Shown here piece after piece: positions 44,514 through 55,997 of a stretch of DNA of 64,000 bases. Origin of the DNA: Lichina pygmaea (Eukaryota > Ascomycota > Lichinomycetes > Lichinales > Lichinaceae); assembly GCA_963422465.1 (NCBI GenBank), contig OY730171.1:992001-1056000 (forward strand), in the 5' to 3' direction. A model generated the notes under the pieces. That model saw nothing but the letters and a program-made list of their open reading frames with translations, made no database searches and was not told the DNA's origin. Position numbers and translations under genes: made by a program. Numbering within the stretch: the stretch's first letter is position 1; each line of letters begins with the position of its first letter.

Positions 44514-44557
44514 CTACTCTCCTCTCCTTCATTCATCATCCTGATGAATTCTTGAGT

Positions 44558-45059
44558 ATGTCTGCAAAATCACGTGCCTCTGCTTACTGAAACCAACTGG
44601 CAGCTCAGATCTGTGATCATAACTTTGTGTTGCTTGCTCTATGTGACTTCTGTGTTTTGAACCACAAGCCCTGCTTCTGAATGTCTGATGACAACGATAA
44701 ATTGAAGTGCGCTGAATGCACTTGTCGTGGGAAGTCCTGTGTGTTACTTTCTTGGGAGTCACTGAACATGACTCAGGATAACCTTTGCAAGGATTTGGCT
44801 GTTGATAAGGCTAAGCAGAATGCTCTTGTTGAGCAGCTTGCCAAGCTGCAGGCTTGTGTGTCCTGAAAGTGAAAGGTTCTTGAAGGTGCTGAAGGCCTGA
44901 GCAAAGAAGAAGCTCCAGTGCCTTATTGCTGAAATGGAGGTGGATGGTGAAGACTTATCGGTGACAGTTATTGACATGTCTGCGCTGCAGGCCGAGCTGT
45001 TCAGTCCTGCCTCTGCCGGAACTGCTGCAGGAGGAGCTGGCAGTTCACGAGGTTCCTGA
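44558..45059 (+). pseudogene. Gy3-b antisense ORF3, Zn2Cys6-type protein
   Basis: The ATG at 44558 opens MSAKSRASAY. The frame has TGA codons at the same first three places as Gy3-a and a single-base insertion near 44905. The cluster CDFCVLNHKPC...CAECTCRGKSC is preserved, followed by the Leu-rich helical stretch. The final TGA is at 45057-45059. Confidence 0.68.
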
Positions 45060-48000
45060 GTGGTTCCCAGGTATTTTCTGAGTCTGGGTAGTTTTTCCAC
45101 TTGACAAGGTATCACTGATCTTTTCTCTTCAAGATCTGTTTGACCTCAAATTCCTGTTCTTCCTCTGGTTGGTAATGAAATGTTTCCTGCAAGGGTGTGC
45201 TCTGGTCAGCTAATTTGATTATTGAGATGTGAAAGTTTGGGTGTACCCAAGCATCTCTCAGTAGTCGCAGTCTGACGTTGACTGGTCTAGTTTTTTCTTT
45301 GACTGAAAATAGTCCGACCTTGACATAGTCCAGTTTCTTTATTCTTGGTTTCTTTGTTTTCCAATTTCTTGTGAGGAGGTACACTTTATCTCCCTTCTTT
45401 AGCTGAGGTGCTATTTTGGATTTCTTGTCCATTTGACATTGCATTCTTTCTGAGGTCTCTTGAAGGTAGTGCCTCATCATTGTGTGTGTTTGTTATAGGA
45501 GCTTGTCATGTTGAAGTGCTTTCTCCGTGTTTGGTGAAGCTCTGCTTGGTATCCTGATGTTCACATGTTATCCAAAATTGGCAAAAAATAGTGATTTCTT
45601 TGTTGAGTCTGATCTGTGCTGGTTGATTGCCAGCTGTGCCACCAGTAATAACTGTACCCAATTGCTGTAGGTCTTGTTGATGTAATGCTGTAAGTAAGTC
45701 TCCAGGACTTAGTTTGCTTGCTCTGTCTGGCTGTCAGTTCATGGGTGATAGGCTGTAGACATTTTGAGTTTTGTTCCTATGGCTGCACTGATTGTCTTCC
45801 AGTAGTTAGATGTGAAGAGTTTGTCTCTGTCTGTAATGATCATGATTGGAACTCTGTAGTCTCTGACCAATCTGTCTAGTAATAGGTGTTCCAACTGTTC
45901 TGCTGTGTGGGTCTCCTTGAATAGTACCACTATTAGATATTTTGTGAATCTGTCCACTATCACCATAATCAAGTCGTAGGTGATTCCTGTGACTGGGTCT
46001 TTGGACTTGGGTAGCTTTGTGATGAAGTCCATTGACACATCTTCCCACAGGCCTCTTGGTATTGTGTTCAGATGTCCTTCTCCATATAGCTTATGTCTTC
46101 CATGTTTGTTTTTCTGGCATAGTAGACACTTGCTGATGTAGTTTGTGACATGTTATCAGAGGTTAATGACATTGTTCCCTGCCTGTTGGATAAGGTCTGT
46201 GGTCTTGGAGATTCCTGGGTGACCATGTGCTGGATTATCGTGGTAGTTCCTTATTAGTTCTTCAGTGTCTTCTGCTGTGAGCTTGTTGATCTGTGGTTGA
46301 GGTACCAGGTTTCCTTGCTGGTCCTGCTGTAAGATTGTTCCTTGGTGTTCATCATCTTCCATGTGGTCTTTTTGTCAGCTTAGTGTGTCTGCTCTTCTAT
46401 TGTCTTGTCCAGGGGTGTACAAGATCTTGAACTTGTGTTGCCCTAGGAGTTCAGCCCATCTGACTTGCTGTCTGTTCAGCTTCTTGGTTGTTGTGAACAT
46501 TGTCAGATTCTTGTGGTCTGTGAGAACAGTGAGTTCAGAACTGCTTTCCACGTACACTCTCCAGTGTTTGAGTGCGTTGACAACTGCCAGTAGCTCTTTG
46601 TCGTGGATATCATAGTTTTGTTCTGCTTGTGTCATTTTTCATGAGTAGTAGGCAACTGGGTGCCACTTGCTGTCTGCCTGTTGGCATAGACATGCTCCCA
46701 CTGCCTGATCTGAAGTGTCTGTCTTGATTTGTGTTGGTTGGCCTATCTTGAAGTTGAGAAGAACTGGTTCCTTGGCGCAAGTGTCCTTGAGCTGTTAGAA
46801 TACTTTTTGTTGTCTCTCTGTCCACCAGTACTCCACGTCCTTCTTTGTGAGTTCTGTCAGTGGTGTTGCCATCCGTGAGTAGTTCTTTATGAACTGTTAG
46901 TTGAAGTTGGCAAATCCTAGAAAGACTTGTACTTCCTTAACTGATGTCAGTGTTGGCTATTGCTGAATCACTTTGATTTTCTCAGGGTCAATCTTGATCT
47001 CTTCAATCTCTATAACATATCTGAGGAATTCAACTTCCAGTTTGTTGAACTTGTATTTCTTTGGGTTGAGCTTGAGCTCTGCCTGTTGTAGGTATTGTAG
47101 AACATCCTTCATGTGTTTGGTATGTTCCTGTTGCATGTTCGAGTAGACAAGAATGTTGTCCAGGTAGGTGATAGCTGTTTGGTCCAGGTGTGCTCTGATG
47201 ATGTTGTTGATCAATGCTTGACATGTTACTGGTGCGTTCGTGAGTCTGAATGGCATAACCAGATACTCGTAGTGTCTGTATCAGGTTCTGAAGGCTGTCT
47301 TCCATTCTTCTCCTTCTTTCATGCGTATCAGGTTGTATACTCCTTTCAAGTCCAGCTTGGTAAAGATTGTAGCTTGGCTGATCCTGTCTCACAATTTGTT
47401 CACATTTGGCAACAGATATCAGTTCTTGATGGTAATGTTGTTGAGTTTCCTGTAATCCACACAAAGTCAAAGACTTCTGTCTTTCTTTGGTGCAAATAGT
47501 ATTGGGTATCCTGCTGGCGATTGAGATTCTCAAATGAAACCTTTTTTCAGGTTTTCCTCCAGGTACTCGCGAAGTACTTGGAGCTCTTTCTCTGATAACT
47601 GGTAAATTGGTCCAAATCCTGGCTCTGTCTCTGGTTGCAACTTGATCTCATGATCCCAAGGTTGGTGCTTAGGCAACACTGCTATCATTGTCTCTTCCTG
47701 AAAGAGGTTATCATACTCAGGTCAGTACTCTTCAGAGATCTCCAGAGGGTTAACAACTTTCTCTCTCTTCATCTCTGACTGTTTGGCCACCTGGTTCCGG
47801 GGTGTGCCTGTCAAGGCAGACCTCTTCTCTTGAGAGTCATCCTTTCTGTTGGTGAGGTTCCACTGAGGACTCCTTCCCTCATCTGTCCACACCTTCTGCA
47901 GCTGGTAACAGGTCTGAGCTGTGTTGTTAGTGCAGTTCCTAAACGTGAGTACTCCTGTCTTCCAGTTAACAACTGGGTTGTGCTTCTTTAGCCAAGGCAT

Positions 48001-48300
48001 CTCTAAATAGATATCCTGAGTGGCCAACTTGACAATATCAAGGTGGATCCTTTCAGCATGGTGTCCGGTAACTATTTCTATTGGCTGCGTCTCATGGCAG
48101 ACTAGCTCTCTCTGTCTATTTGCCATCGTGAGCTGATAGGGCTGCTGCTTGTGTCTCCTTCCAGTGCCAAGGGTGTTGTAAAGTTGTCTCAAGATATAGT
48201 TTCCACTGGCTCCAGAGTCAACAAGTGTGTATGTCCGTACTGGCGTGTTGGTGTGTAGTGACACAGGCAATCACAGGTGCTTTGCGTTGCTAGGGGTCAT
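45001..48300 (-). pseudogene. Gy3-b pol
   Basis: An 1100-codon frame (including stop) runs from the ATG at 48300 to TGA at 45001-45003. The protease has LVDSGASGNYI. RT has YLDN at the catalytic box, with TGA after NNITIKN and after AFRT. RNase H and integrase (MDFITKLPKS, ITDRDKLFTSNYW) follow. The integrase E-motif reads DSQTEQ, where the other copies have TGA after DSQTE. The chromodomain is at the C-terminus. Confidence 0.88.
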
Positions 48301-48338
48301 GTTGTTAAGCTCCCAATGTCACCCCTTGACAAGGGAGT

Positions 48339-49838
48339 TCAGTCTTTTCCTGATTGAAGTGTCTTTCCACTGACTGGGCAATGGGTCCAGCCATTCCCAT
48401 CAGTCCTGAGGAATCTGTTCATGAATTTGTCTTGCTGATGCTTGTCACATCCAGGCTTGAGGCAGTACTGCCAATTGTTGACGTAGCAGTTGTGGTTGTT
48501 GCCTTGCTGTAGGAACATGAGGTGTTTGTGCCAATCATGTGTGTGCCTGGGGAATGCGGTGTGTTGGTGTTTGTCCCAAAGATAGATCTCACACGCATCC
48601 TTCTCGCAATTGACCCAATGCTTGTGGCAGGTGGCGTGGTAGGGTGAATGTCCTCCGTACCTTTGTAGTTGTTTGTGGTAGGTGCAGTAGTGCTTCATGC
48701 AAAACCTCCACTGTAGTTCACCGTGCTGTAGATTTCGTGGGTCCATGCTGTAAGTATAGCTTCCTTGTGGTATTTCTTCTTTGATAGACGTGGGTTTGTC
48801 TCAGTCCCCATCAGAGGTGGTTAAGGGCTCCTGTCCCTTGTCCTGACCTGTCTGTTCTGGTAGGTCCTTGCCTCCTGATGTTGCCAGTTAGTGGGCTGCT
48901 TCCAATGTCTGATCGTAGTTGTCCTATTGTTCAAGGGATAGCTGAGCCTCTCCTGGTGAGTCCTCTGGCTTGATGACATTCCAGTCTCTGTCAAGCGTAT
49001 TAAGTTGCTGTCAGTGCATCTTGTTCTTTGAACGACAGTCTTTCACTATGTGGCTTAGCTTGCCACAGGCATAGCACTTCAGTGCTTTCCTTTTTTTGTT
49101 GTTTCTTCCCTTTGTGAACCTTCCCTTGTGGTGGACTGCATCCAGTTCCATGGGTGCATAGCCATATAGGTCATGTGGTGGTGCCTTGTTAGGTGGCTTG
49201 TAGTGGTTGCTCACATGCCATGCAGGGTGGCTGTATCCTCTGTCATAGTGTTTCTCCATCACTCGCTCAAATAGTTTGTCATCAATGTTGATTGCTTGTG
49301 CGATGAGTTCATCCAGTGTGTTGACCACTTGTCTGTCAAAGGTGATTTCATCCTTCATGTTTTCCTTGAGTCCACGTCAGTACATGACCATCAGGGCATT
49401 GTTGTCCCAGTCAGTCAGTACTGAGTATTGTTTGAACTGCGTGGTGTACTCTGCGGCTGAGCGTTGTTACTTGATGTGCTGGATTATTCGTATAGCCACT
49501 TTGTCTTTGTTAGATAGTCCAAGGATCCTTTTGATCTTGTCCTTGAATCATGTCTATTTTGTTATCTATTCTGTTGTGCTGTCGTGGTCTCTATTTCCTG
49601 AGAGATGTTTCTTGATGTAGGGCTTGATCTATTGATAAGCATTGCCTCTTATGTAAGTGGTTACGAAGAGAGGCCACTTTTCCTTAGGCAGCTTTGTCTC
49701 TGGTTGGAATTGAAAGTAGACTTGGAGTTGCATGAGCCAGTTGTCAACCTTGTTTCTTTCACTGTAGAACAGGTCTGGCTTGGCAACGCTAATCTTTCCA
49801 TCTGGGAAGTTGGGGTTGGTTGCTTCTGAGGTACTCAT
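48339..49838 (-). pseudogene. Gy3-b gag with Cys/His-rich C-terminal modules
   Basis: A 500-codon frame runs from the ATG at 49838 to TGA at 48339. N-terminal NFPDGKISVAKPDLFYSERN and a capsid-like region come first, then a CCHC knuckle (CYACGKLSHIVKDC). Downstream are W-x2-C-x4-C modules: WRFCMKHYCTYH, WVNCEKDAC and WQYCLKPGCDKH, plus WTHC, between 48370 and 48710. These are spaced by His-rich segments. Several stops interrupt the frame. pol lies in the -1 frame relative to gag. Confidence 0.88.
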
Positions 49839-49856
49839 CCTTAAGGGTCTTCAAAG

Positions 49857-50457
49857 TGTTGCAGTCTGTACTGTACTGTCCTATCTGAGTATAGGATTAG
49901 GGCAAGAGGTGGAAGGCAGGTTGGTTCTCGCAGAAGAGGAGTGTCAAGGAGTGTGAAGGGGTTTGGTGGAATGTGGTGGTGGTGACACCTGATCAATGGC
50001 TTTGTACAAAAGGATTGTATTGAAGTAGATCTAGTTGTCTGGATCACAACATGAGTTGAAGACGATTGTTCCATAAGAGAACTATCACCAGACTATATAG
50101 TGCTGGCCTGTCAAGACAATCAAGATTGTCTTGACAGTCTTGACATCAAGACAGGTGAGATTGTCTTGACAGTCCCACCATGTTATGCACTCTGTGTCAA
50201 GACTGGTGAGATTGTCTTGATACTTCATGCATCCTGTGTTGAGACTGGTGAGATTGTCTTGATGCTTCATGCATCCTGTGTTGAGACTGGTGAGATTGTC
50301 TTGATACTTCATGCATGCTGTGTTGAGACTCCTGTGTGTGTCTCGACAGTCACGTGACCCCTTGTTGGTTGGTCACTTGACTTCCATAGTGTCCTCTTGC
50401 CTGGCCTGCGGCCTGATTGCCTATAAATAAGTGGCTCCCATCCCCTGGGTCGTAACA
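49857..50457 (-). repeat. Gy3-b 5' LTR (601 bp)
   Basis: Pairs with 43913-44513. In the first ~130 aligned positions eight of nine differing sites are CG against TG or CA, or TG against CA. Confidence 0.9.
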
Positions 50458-53400
50458 CAAGGTTCCAGTCCAAGGCAAGAAAGACCTCTACCAGTTGACA
50501 GTGGTGGACAGAACACCACTCTCCAAAGATGAGAGACAAGTGATGAAGGAGACCAAGAGTCTAAGACTGAGTGTCCATGGCACAACAATCAGAACAGAGG
50601 AATTCAACTTGGTCTGAATACCACACAAAGTTATATTGGGACTTCCGTGGTTGGAAAAACAAAACCCAAGGATTGACTGGAGAAGAAGGCAACTAGTCTT
50701 TCCAGACAGAACACTGGTCATGTCAGAACCAGGGGTGATGATTAAAGAAATCTCACTGACATGTTGGAAGAAATACCACCACCACAGGCAGGTCTGTGTG
50801 GTCTGGATGAAACCCCAAACCCAACAACTTTGCACCACGCAAGATGCTGTGGGCAAGACTCAGGCACCACAGTTGCCAAGTGAGTATAAAGAATACCAGG
50901 AGATGTTCAAAGAAACAGTGATCACGACACTACTGGAACATCAGGAGTGAGACCACAAGATTCTGCTGGAAGACAGAAAAAAACCCACACATAGCTCTAT
51001 CTATACTCTGTCAGCAAAAGAGCTTGAGGCCCTAAGAGATTACCTGGACAAGAACCTAGCGAAAGAGTTCATAAGACCTTCAACATCACCAGCTAGATAC
51101 CCGATATTGTTTGTGCCAAAGAAAGATAGCAAACTTCGACTGTGTGTTGATTATCGGTGGCTAAATGTGATCACAGTGAAAAACTGCTACCCACTGCCAT
51201 TGATATTGGAAATCCAAGACCAGATCCAAGAAGCTAAATAGTTTACCAAGTTTGATATTCAAGGCACTTTCAACCTGGTTAGGATGAAAGATGGTGAGGA
51301 ATGGAAGACAGCTTTTTGTACAAGGTACAGGCACTACAAGTATACTGTGATGCCATTCAGCCTTACGAATACACCGGCAACATTCCAATCACTTATTAAC
51401 ACTGTCCTCCGACAATACCTGGACATATTTATCACTGCTTATATTGACGATGTCTTGGTATACACCAATGGAACCTTGGAGGAGTATAAACAGCATGTCA
51501 AAACAATTCTACATGCACTCCAGAAAGCAGGTATGAGGTTACACCTTGATAAAAGTGTTTTCCACACAAAAGAAGTGGAATATTTGGGGTTGATCCTAAC
51601 AACAGAAGGAATCCGAATAGACAACACAAAAACTATAGCAGTGCAAGACTGGCCAACACCCAAAAACCTCAGAGAAGTACAATCCTTTCTGGGATTTGCA
51701 AACTTCTACTGACAATTCATCAAGGACTACTCAAGAACAGCAGCAGTCTTGACAGAATTAACCAGAAAGAAGGAATCTTTCAGGTGGGGGGAGAGCTAAC
51801 AAGTGGCCTTCCAGGAGTTGAAGAATAAACTCATCTCCACACCTATTTTGGCATCATTTAACTCTGAGAAGAGGATCATTTTGGAGACTGATGCCTCAGA
51901 CCAAGCATTGGGATCCTGCTTGTGTCAACCAGACACCGAGAATTACTTACACCCTGTCGCATATTGATCAAGAAAGTTCTCTGGCCCAGAACTGAGGTAT
52001 GATGTTCACGACAAAGAGCTGTTAGCAATTGTCGACATATTCCAAGAATGGAGGCCTTACTTGGAGGGGGTAAAATACACAGTAGACATGTACTCAGACC
52101 ACAAGAACTTAGCTTACTTCACAACAACAAAGAAGCTAAACTGACAACAAGTTTGATGGGCAGAGCTGTTGGCATCATACAATTTCCAAATCCTCTACCG
52201 GAAGAGCACTGAAAATACTCAAGCGGACACACTCAGCAGGCGACCAGACCTGATGGACAAGAAAACAACAGAGGAACACCCAATCCTAGTGACAAAAGGA
52301 CAAACCCTGGTCTATGCCCAACCCCAACTGGCAACAACTGAAACAAAGGGTCCACTTCTTACCCTTGGCCACAAGGTGGCAAACAAAAAGGAAATTGTGC
52401 CAGAAAGAGCACAAGAGGAGGTGATCTGGAGGCACCATAACAGGCCTTTGCACAGACACCCCAGGCAAGATAAAACCTTGGAGAAAATCCAAAGGAACTA
52501 CCACTTCAACAGAATGAAGCACAAGGTGACAGAGTTCATCCACAACTGCGAACAGTGTGTGAAGAACAAACCATCAAGACATAAGCCCTACAGGCAGGCA
52601 CAGCAAATAGACCTACCCGAGGCACCATGGGAAACTATCATGATGGATTTTGTAGTCAAGTTGCCAAAGTCAATAGACCCAGCAACAAAGGTGGTATACA
52701 ATAGTATTTTGGTGGTTGTTGATAAGCTCACCAAATACACTCACCTGGTCCTGTGGAAAGAGTCAGGAACCATGAACAAACTTGCGAGTGTCCTACTCAA
52801 AGAGCTGGTAAGCCACTGAGAGCTACCAAAGACAATCATCTCAGATTGAGACAAACTCTTCACCTTGAAATTCTGGAACACGTGGACAAGACAACTTGGT
52901 ATTGATACAAGGATGTCAACAGTCTACCACCCACAAACTGACAGACAAACTGAGCAGACAAACCAGACGATGGAGCAGTATCTACAACACTACGTCAACC
53001 ACCAGCAGGATAACTGGGTGGAACTGCTACCAATAGCCCAGTTTGTGTACAACAACCAGCAACACAGTGTGACAGGAACAACACTGTTCTTTGCGAACTA
53101 CGGAAGAAACCCCTGATGGCAGGCAACAGCAGGAGGCAATGTTGTTGATGTTAGCAAACTCACTGCTATGCACAAGATAATGAAAACAACAATCAACCAT
53201 GCCCAGAACACCACCGCCCACTGATTACACAACAAAAGGTTGAAGAGACCAACCTTGGAAAAGGGGGATAAGGTCTACCTATCAACAAAAAACCTGCACT
53301 CAAAGTGACTGAGCAAAAAGCTGGACCACGTACAAATCAGACTATTCAAAATCAAGAAGCACACTGGGAAAGTCAACTATCAACTGAGACTACCACAAAA

Positions 53401-53612
53401 AGCAAGGATACACCAAGTATTCCACATCTCACTGCTTGAACCAGCACCCAGCGACACAGAGATCAAGACAGAATGGAACTTTGAGGATGACAAAGAGGAG
53501 TACAATGTTGAAAAGATCCTGGATAGTCGAAGAAACAGACAGAAAACTGAGTACCTGGTGAAGTGGTTAGAATTCAACAAGAAGGAGAATTTGTGGGAAC
53601 CAACCAAGAACT

Positions 53613-54185
53613 TCAGCCCTGCGATGAACCAGAAGCTGGTGGATTACCACCAAGCAAACCCACAGCAACCAGGTCTGACAGAGACAACAGCTCAAGAGAA
53701 GCCAAAGTCTCTGAAGAGAAGATGTCCTCAAAAGACAGTGGAGCAGCAGCCTGCCTGGCCTTCTGTTTGTGAATAACGTGGATAGTCTCTTGCTCCTGAG
53801 TGTCAAGGAACTCTTGATCCTTGACGGCTGACAGCTCACGTTGGATGGCATCAGTCTTCTTCTGTGAAAGACAACCCAGCTGCTGACAGAGACAGATCTG
53901 CCAGGGAAGTAACCTTGACAATTGATCATCAGTTTCCTGCAGCTGAGCTTCAAGCCACTTGCACTCAAGTTCCATCTTCTTCCATTCTGATTCTAAGAAA
54001 TGAAGGTTGCAGCGACAACCTTTCTTGATGCACCGACTGCAAGAAGACAATGCAGAACTAACAACACACTTAGCGTGGTCATGATGACAAGCACTGCATG
54101 TGATTTTCGATTCCTTGCCTATTTTGCCAATACGACAAGAGAGAGAACTGCGACAGTGAGTACAAGTTGCTTGATCTTGGTTCAT
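53613..54185 (-). CDS. Gy1-b antisense ORF3, intact 190-residue Zn2Cys6/coiled-coil protein
   Basis: An uninterrupted frame runs opposite to gag-pol. Its 3' end overlaps the chromodomain end of pol (53613-53776), and its ATG is 61 bp from the LTR. Residues 8-17 hold CTHCRSSLSC. Residues 30-59 hold C-x2-C-x6-C-x8-C-x2-C-x6-C, the spacing of fungal Zn2Cys6 DNA-binding clusters. A basic stretch is followed by a coiled coil (about 66-95). The C-terminal third is Leu/Ser-rich and ends GGNPPASGSSQG. It is conserved in length with Gy1-a and in layout with Gy3. It may be an element-encoded regulator; this is inferred from the motif, and expression is not shown. Confidence 0.7.
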   Translation of the reverse strand: MNQDQATCTHCRSSLSCRIGKIGKESKITCSACHHDHAKCVVSSALSSCSRCIKKGCRCNLHFLESEWKKMELECKWLEAQLQETDDQLSRLLPWQICLCQQLGCLSQKKTDAIQRELSAVKDQEFLDTQEQETIHVIHKQKARQAAAPLSFEDIFSSETLASLELLSLSDLVAVGLLGGNPPASGSSQG

Positions 54186-54231
54186 GACAAAAGAGAGAGA
54201 AGCAGCAAAAGAATCTGGGGACAGAACCCTT

Positions 54232-54246
54232 GGAGGGAGGGGATAG
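54232..54246 (+). other. Gy1-b polypurine tract
   Basis: GGAGGGAGGGGATAG lies immediately before the 3' LTR and is identical to the Gy1-a tract. Confidence 0.75.
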
Positions 54247-54585
54247 TGTTAAGGTCTAGGCTGGAACAGTCTAGGTAAGTGAGGGAGGTGTGTTAGTCAC
54301 ACAGAACAACATCTGACTGACCGGAGGACAAGCAGAAGCTAAGTGAGAAGCTTGACCACGTGAAGGGACAATACCCCTCAAGGAAGACCCCCCCCTTGGG
54401 CATCTGTATAAAGACCACTCCAAAAGCCTAGAAGGATTAGCTCTCCAGGCTGAACATCGTATTAGAACAATAGTACAGGGAGAGCTACCCACCTGTCTAT
54501 TCACCTATCAAGTCCCTGTCTAGAATCCACCCTGCGAAGCAAAAACTGTACCGATTTCTGTGTGAACCTGGCCTGGCCTTTAACA
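54247..54585 (+). repeat. Gy1-b 3' LTR (339 bp)
   Basis: TGTTAAGGTCTAGG...TTTAACA. It equals the 5' LTR in length; differences are largely CG against TG or CA. Confidence 0.9.
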
Positions 54586-54589
54586 CAAG

Positions 54590-55377
54590 TGAATGAAACA
54601 ACTTCGTGGTTTGCCAGATCACTATAGGCCCCGTGAGCACAACAGACTCATCATCGAGCAGGACCATGTTGGAACTCCGCCACTATGCCGACTCCCATTG
54701 ATCATCAGTGTCCTCCATCACAGCAATCCTTTCATGGTGACAGCAGAGTGGATTCAGATCAGTGTGCTTGCCATCCTCCGTACACAACAGATTGATTGGT
54801 TGACTTGCGCTGTTGTGACTCAGTGATGGTGGTTTCATCCCAGTGACAATAATGCAGACCCACCACTGACCCTTCTGGTCATCACTTCACTGCATAACTG
54901 TGGGGACAAGGCAGCTGTGTGCGTGTTGCTGAGGGAGTATATCAATCAGTTGGACACAGGGAAAGTACTACTAATTGAAATCATCAATGTCAAGGTGACT
55001 GAGGAGCTGCTCTTATTTCCCATCTACCCACACAAAGCTATTGTTGCCAAATAGACAGCAGTCAAACCAAAGATCATTGACGTGCTTCTTCTGGCAGATG
55101 TGATCTTCTTCACAGTAATCTGACAAGGCAAAGAACAAATTTCTGATGACAATCCAGTCACACTGTTTGTCTCAATCCTTGAGGAGTTGGATATCAACTG
55201 GTTCAACATCTGCAAGCAAATTACTGATGTTCTAGATGTGGCATGTCTTGATGAGGTTGTGATAGAGGTCAGCCAGAGCACACATTGGCCTCAAGCTTTC
55301 TCTAGTCATACCACAGCAGTACCATCATCAATCTGGGGGCCTGCCTTGATGGTGGAGCACAGTTTCAGTGTCTATGA
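54590..55377 (+). pseudogene. ORF-X fragment B: middle of an unrecognised protein
   Basis: This is one continuous frame of 262 codons with stops at 54590, 54827, 55052 and 55121. It joins fragment A in frame and ends at the Gy3-c insertion. Readable stretches include HYRPREHNRLIIEQDHVGTP, HNCGDKAAVCVLLREYINQ, and VTLFVSILEELDINWFNICK followed by ITDVLDVACLDEVVIEV. The last resembles, from memory, a segment found before trypsin-like domains in uncharacterised fungal proteins. No retroelement motif is present. Base composition and decay resemble the elements around it. Confidence 0.55.
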
Positions 55378-55979
55378 TGTTATGACCCATAGGATGGGAG
55401 CCACTTATTTATAGGCAATCAGGCCACAGGCCAGGCAAGAGGACACCATGGAAGTCAAGTGACTAACCAACAAGGGGTCACGTGACTGTTGAGACACATA
55501 CAGAAGTCTTGACACAGCATGCATGAAGCATCAAGACAATCTCACCAGTCTTGATGCAGGATGCATGAAGCATCAAGACAATCTCACCAGTCTCAACACA
55601 GGATGCATGAAGTATCAAGACAATCTCACCAGTCTTGACGCAGGGTGCATAACATGGTAGAACAGTCAAGACAATCTCACCTGTCTTGACATCAAGACTG
55701 TTGAGACAATCTCAATCATCTTGACAGGCCAGCACTATATAGTCTGGTGATAGTTCCCTTATAGAATGATCATCTTCAACTCATGTTATGATCCAGACAA
55801 CTAGATCTACTTTAATACAATCCTTTTGTACAAAGCTATTGATCAGGTGTCACCACCACCATGTTCCACCAAACCCCTTCGCACTCCTTAACACTTCTCT
55901 CCTGCGAGAACCAACCTGCCTTCTGCATCTTGCCCTTAATCATATACTTGGTTAGGACAGCACAGTACAGACTGCAACA
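55378..55979 (+). repeat. Gy3-c 5' LTR (602 bp)
   Basis: TGTTATGACCC...CTGCAACA, with ~42-bp tandem repeats at about 55505-55640. Confidence 0.9.
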
Positions 55980-55997
55980 CTTTGAAGACTCTCAAGG

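Larger units (their letters stand above)
43913..50457 (-). mobile_element. Gy3-b, Ty3/gypsy element
   Basis: A complete 6.5-kb element on the minus strand with LTRs of 601 bp each and the duplication CAAGG (43908-43912 and 50458-50462) in Gy1-b protease. gag is 1500 nt and pol 3300 nt, matching Gy3-c exactly in length, so it decayed by base changes rather than indels. Confidence 0.93.
43615..53776 (+). pseudogene. Gy1-b pol, interrupted by Gy3-b
   Basis: Parts are 43615-43912 and 50463-53776. The protease has MINSGATGNF (Asn replaces the catalytic Asp) and ends in ILGLPWLEKQNPRIDW. RT has CVDYRWLN and an intact YIDD (51440-51451). RNase H has ETDASDQALGSCLC and DHKNLAYFT. Integrase has CEQCVKNKPSRHK, MDFVVKLPKS and HPQTDRQTEQTNQ. 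A chromodomain (EYNVEKILDSRRN, EYLVKWLEFNKKENLWEP) precedes TAA at 53774-53776. Stops are scattered; there is no net frameshift in the right-hand part. Confidence 0.88.
19959..54585 (+). mobile_element. Gy1-b, Ty3/gypsy element split by Gy2 and Gy3-b
   Basis: A plus-strand copy of the Gy1 family. Its parts are 19959-20318, 42145-43912 and 50458-54585. The LTRs are both 339 bp with one 35-bp repeat unit. Flanks share CAAG on both sides, a 4-bp or decayed 5-bp duplication. Gy2 inserted in the leader (duplication TATAG) and Gy3-b in the protease region (duplication CAAGG). Removing both restores the order gag, pol, antisense ORF3. It inserted in ORF-X. Confidence 0.9.
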
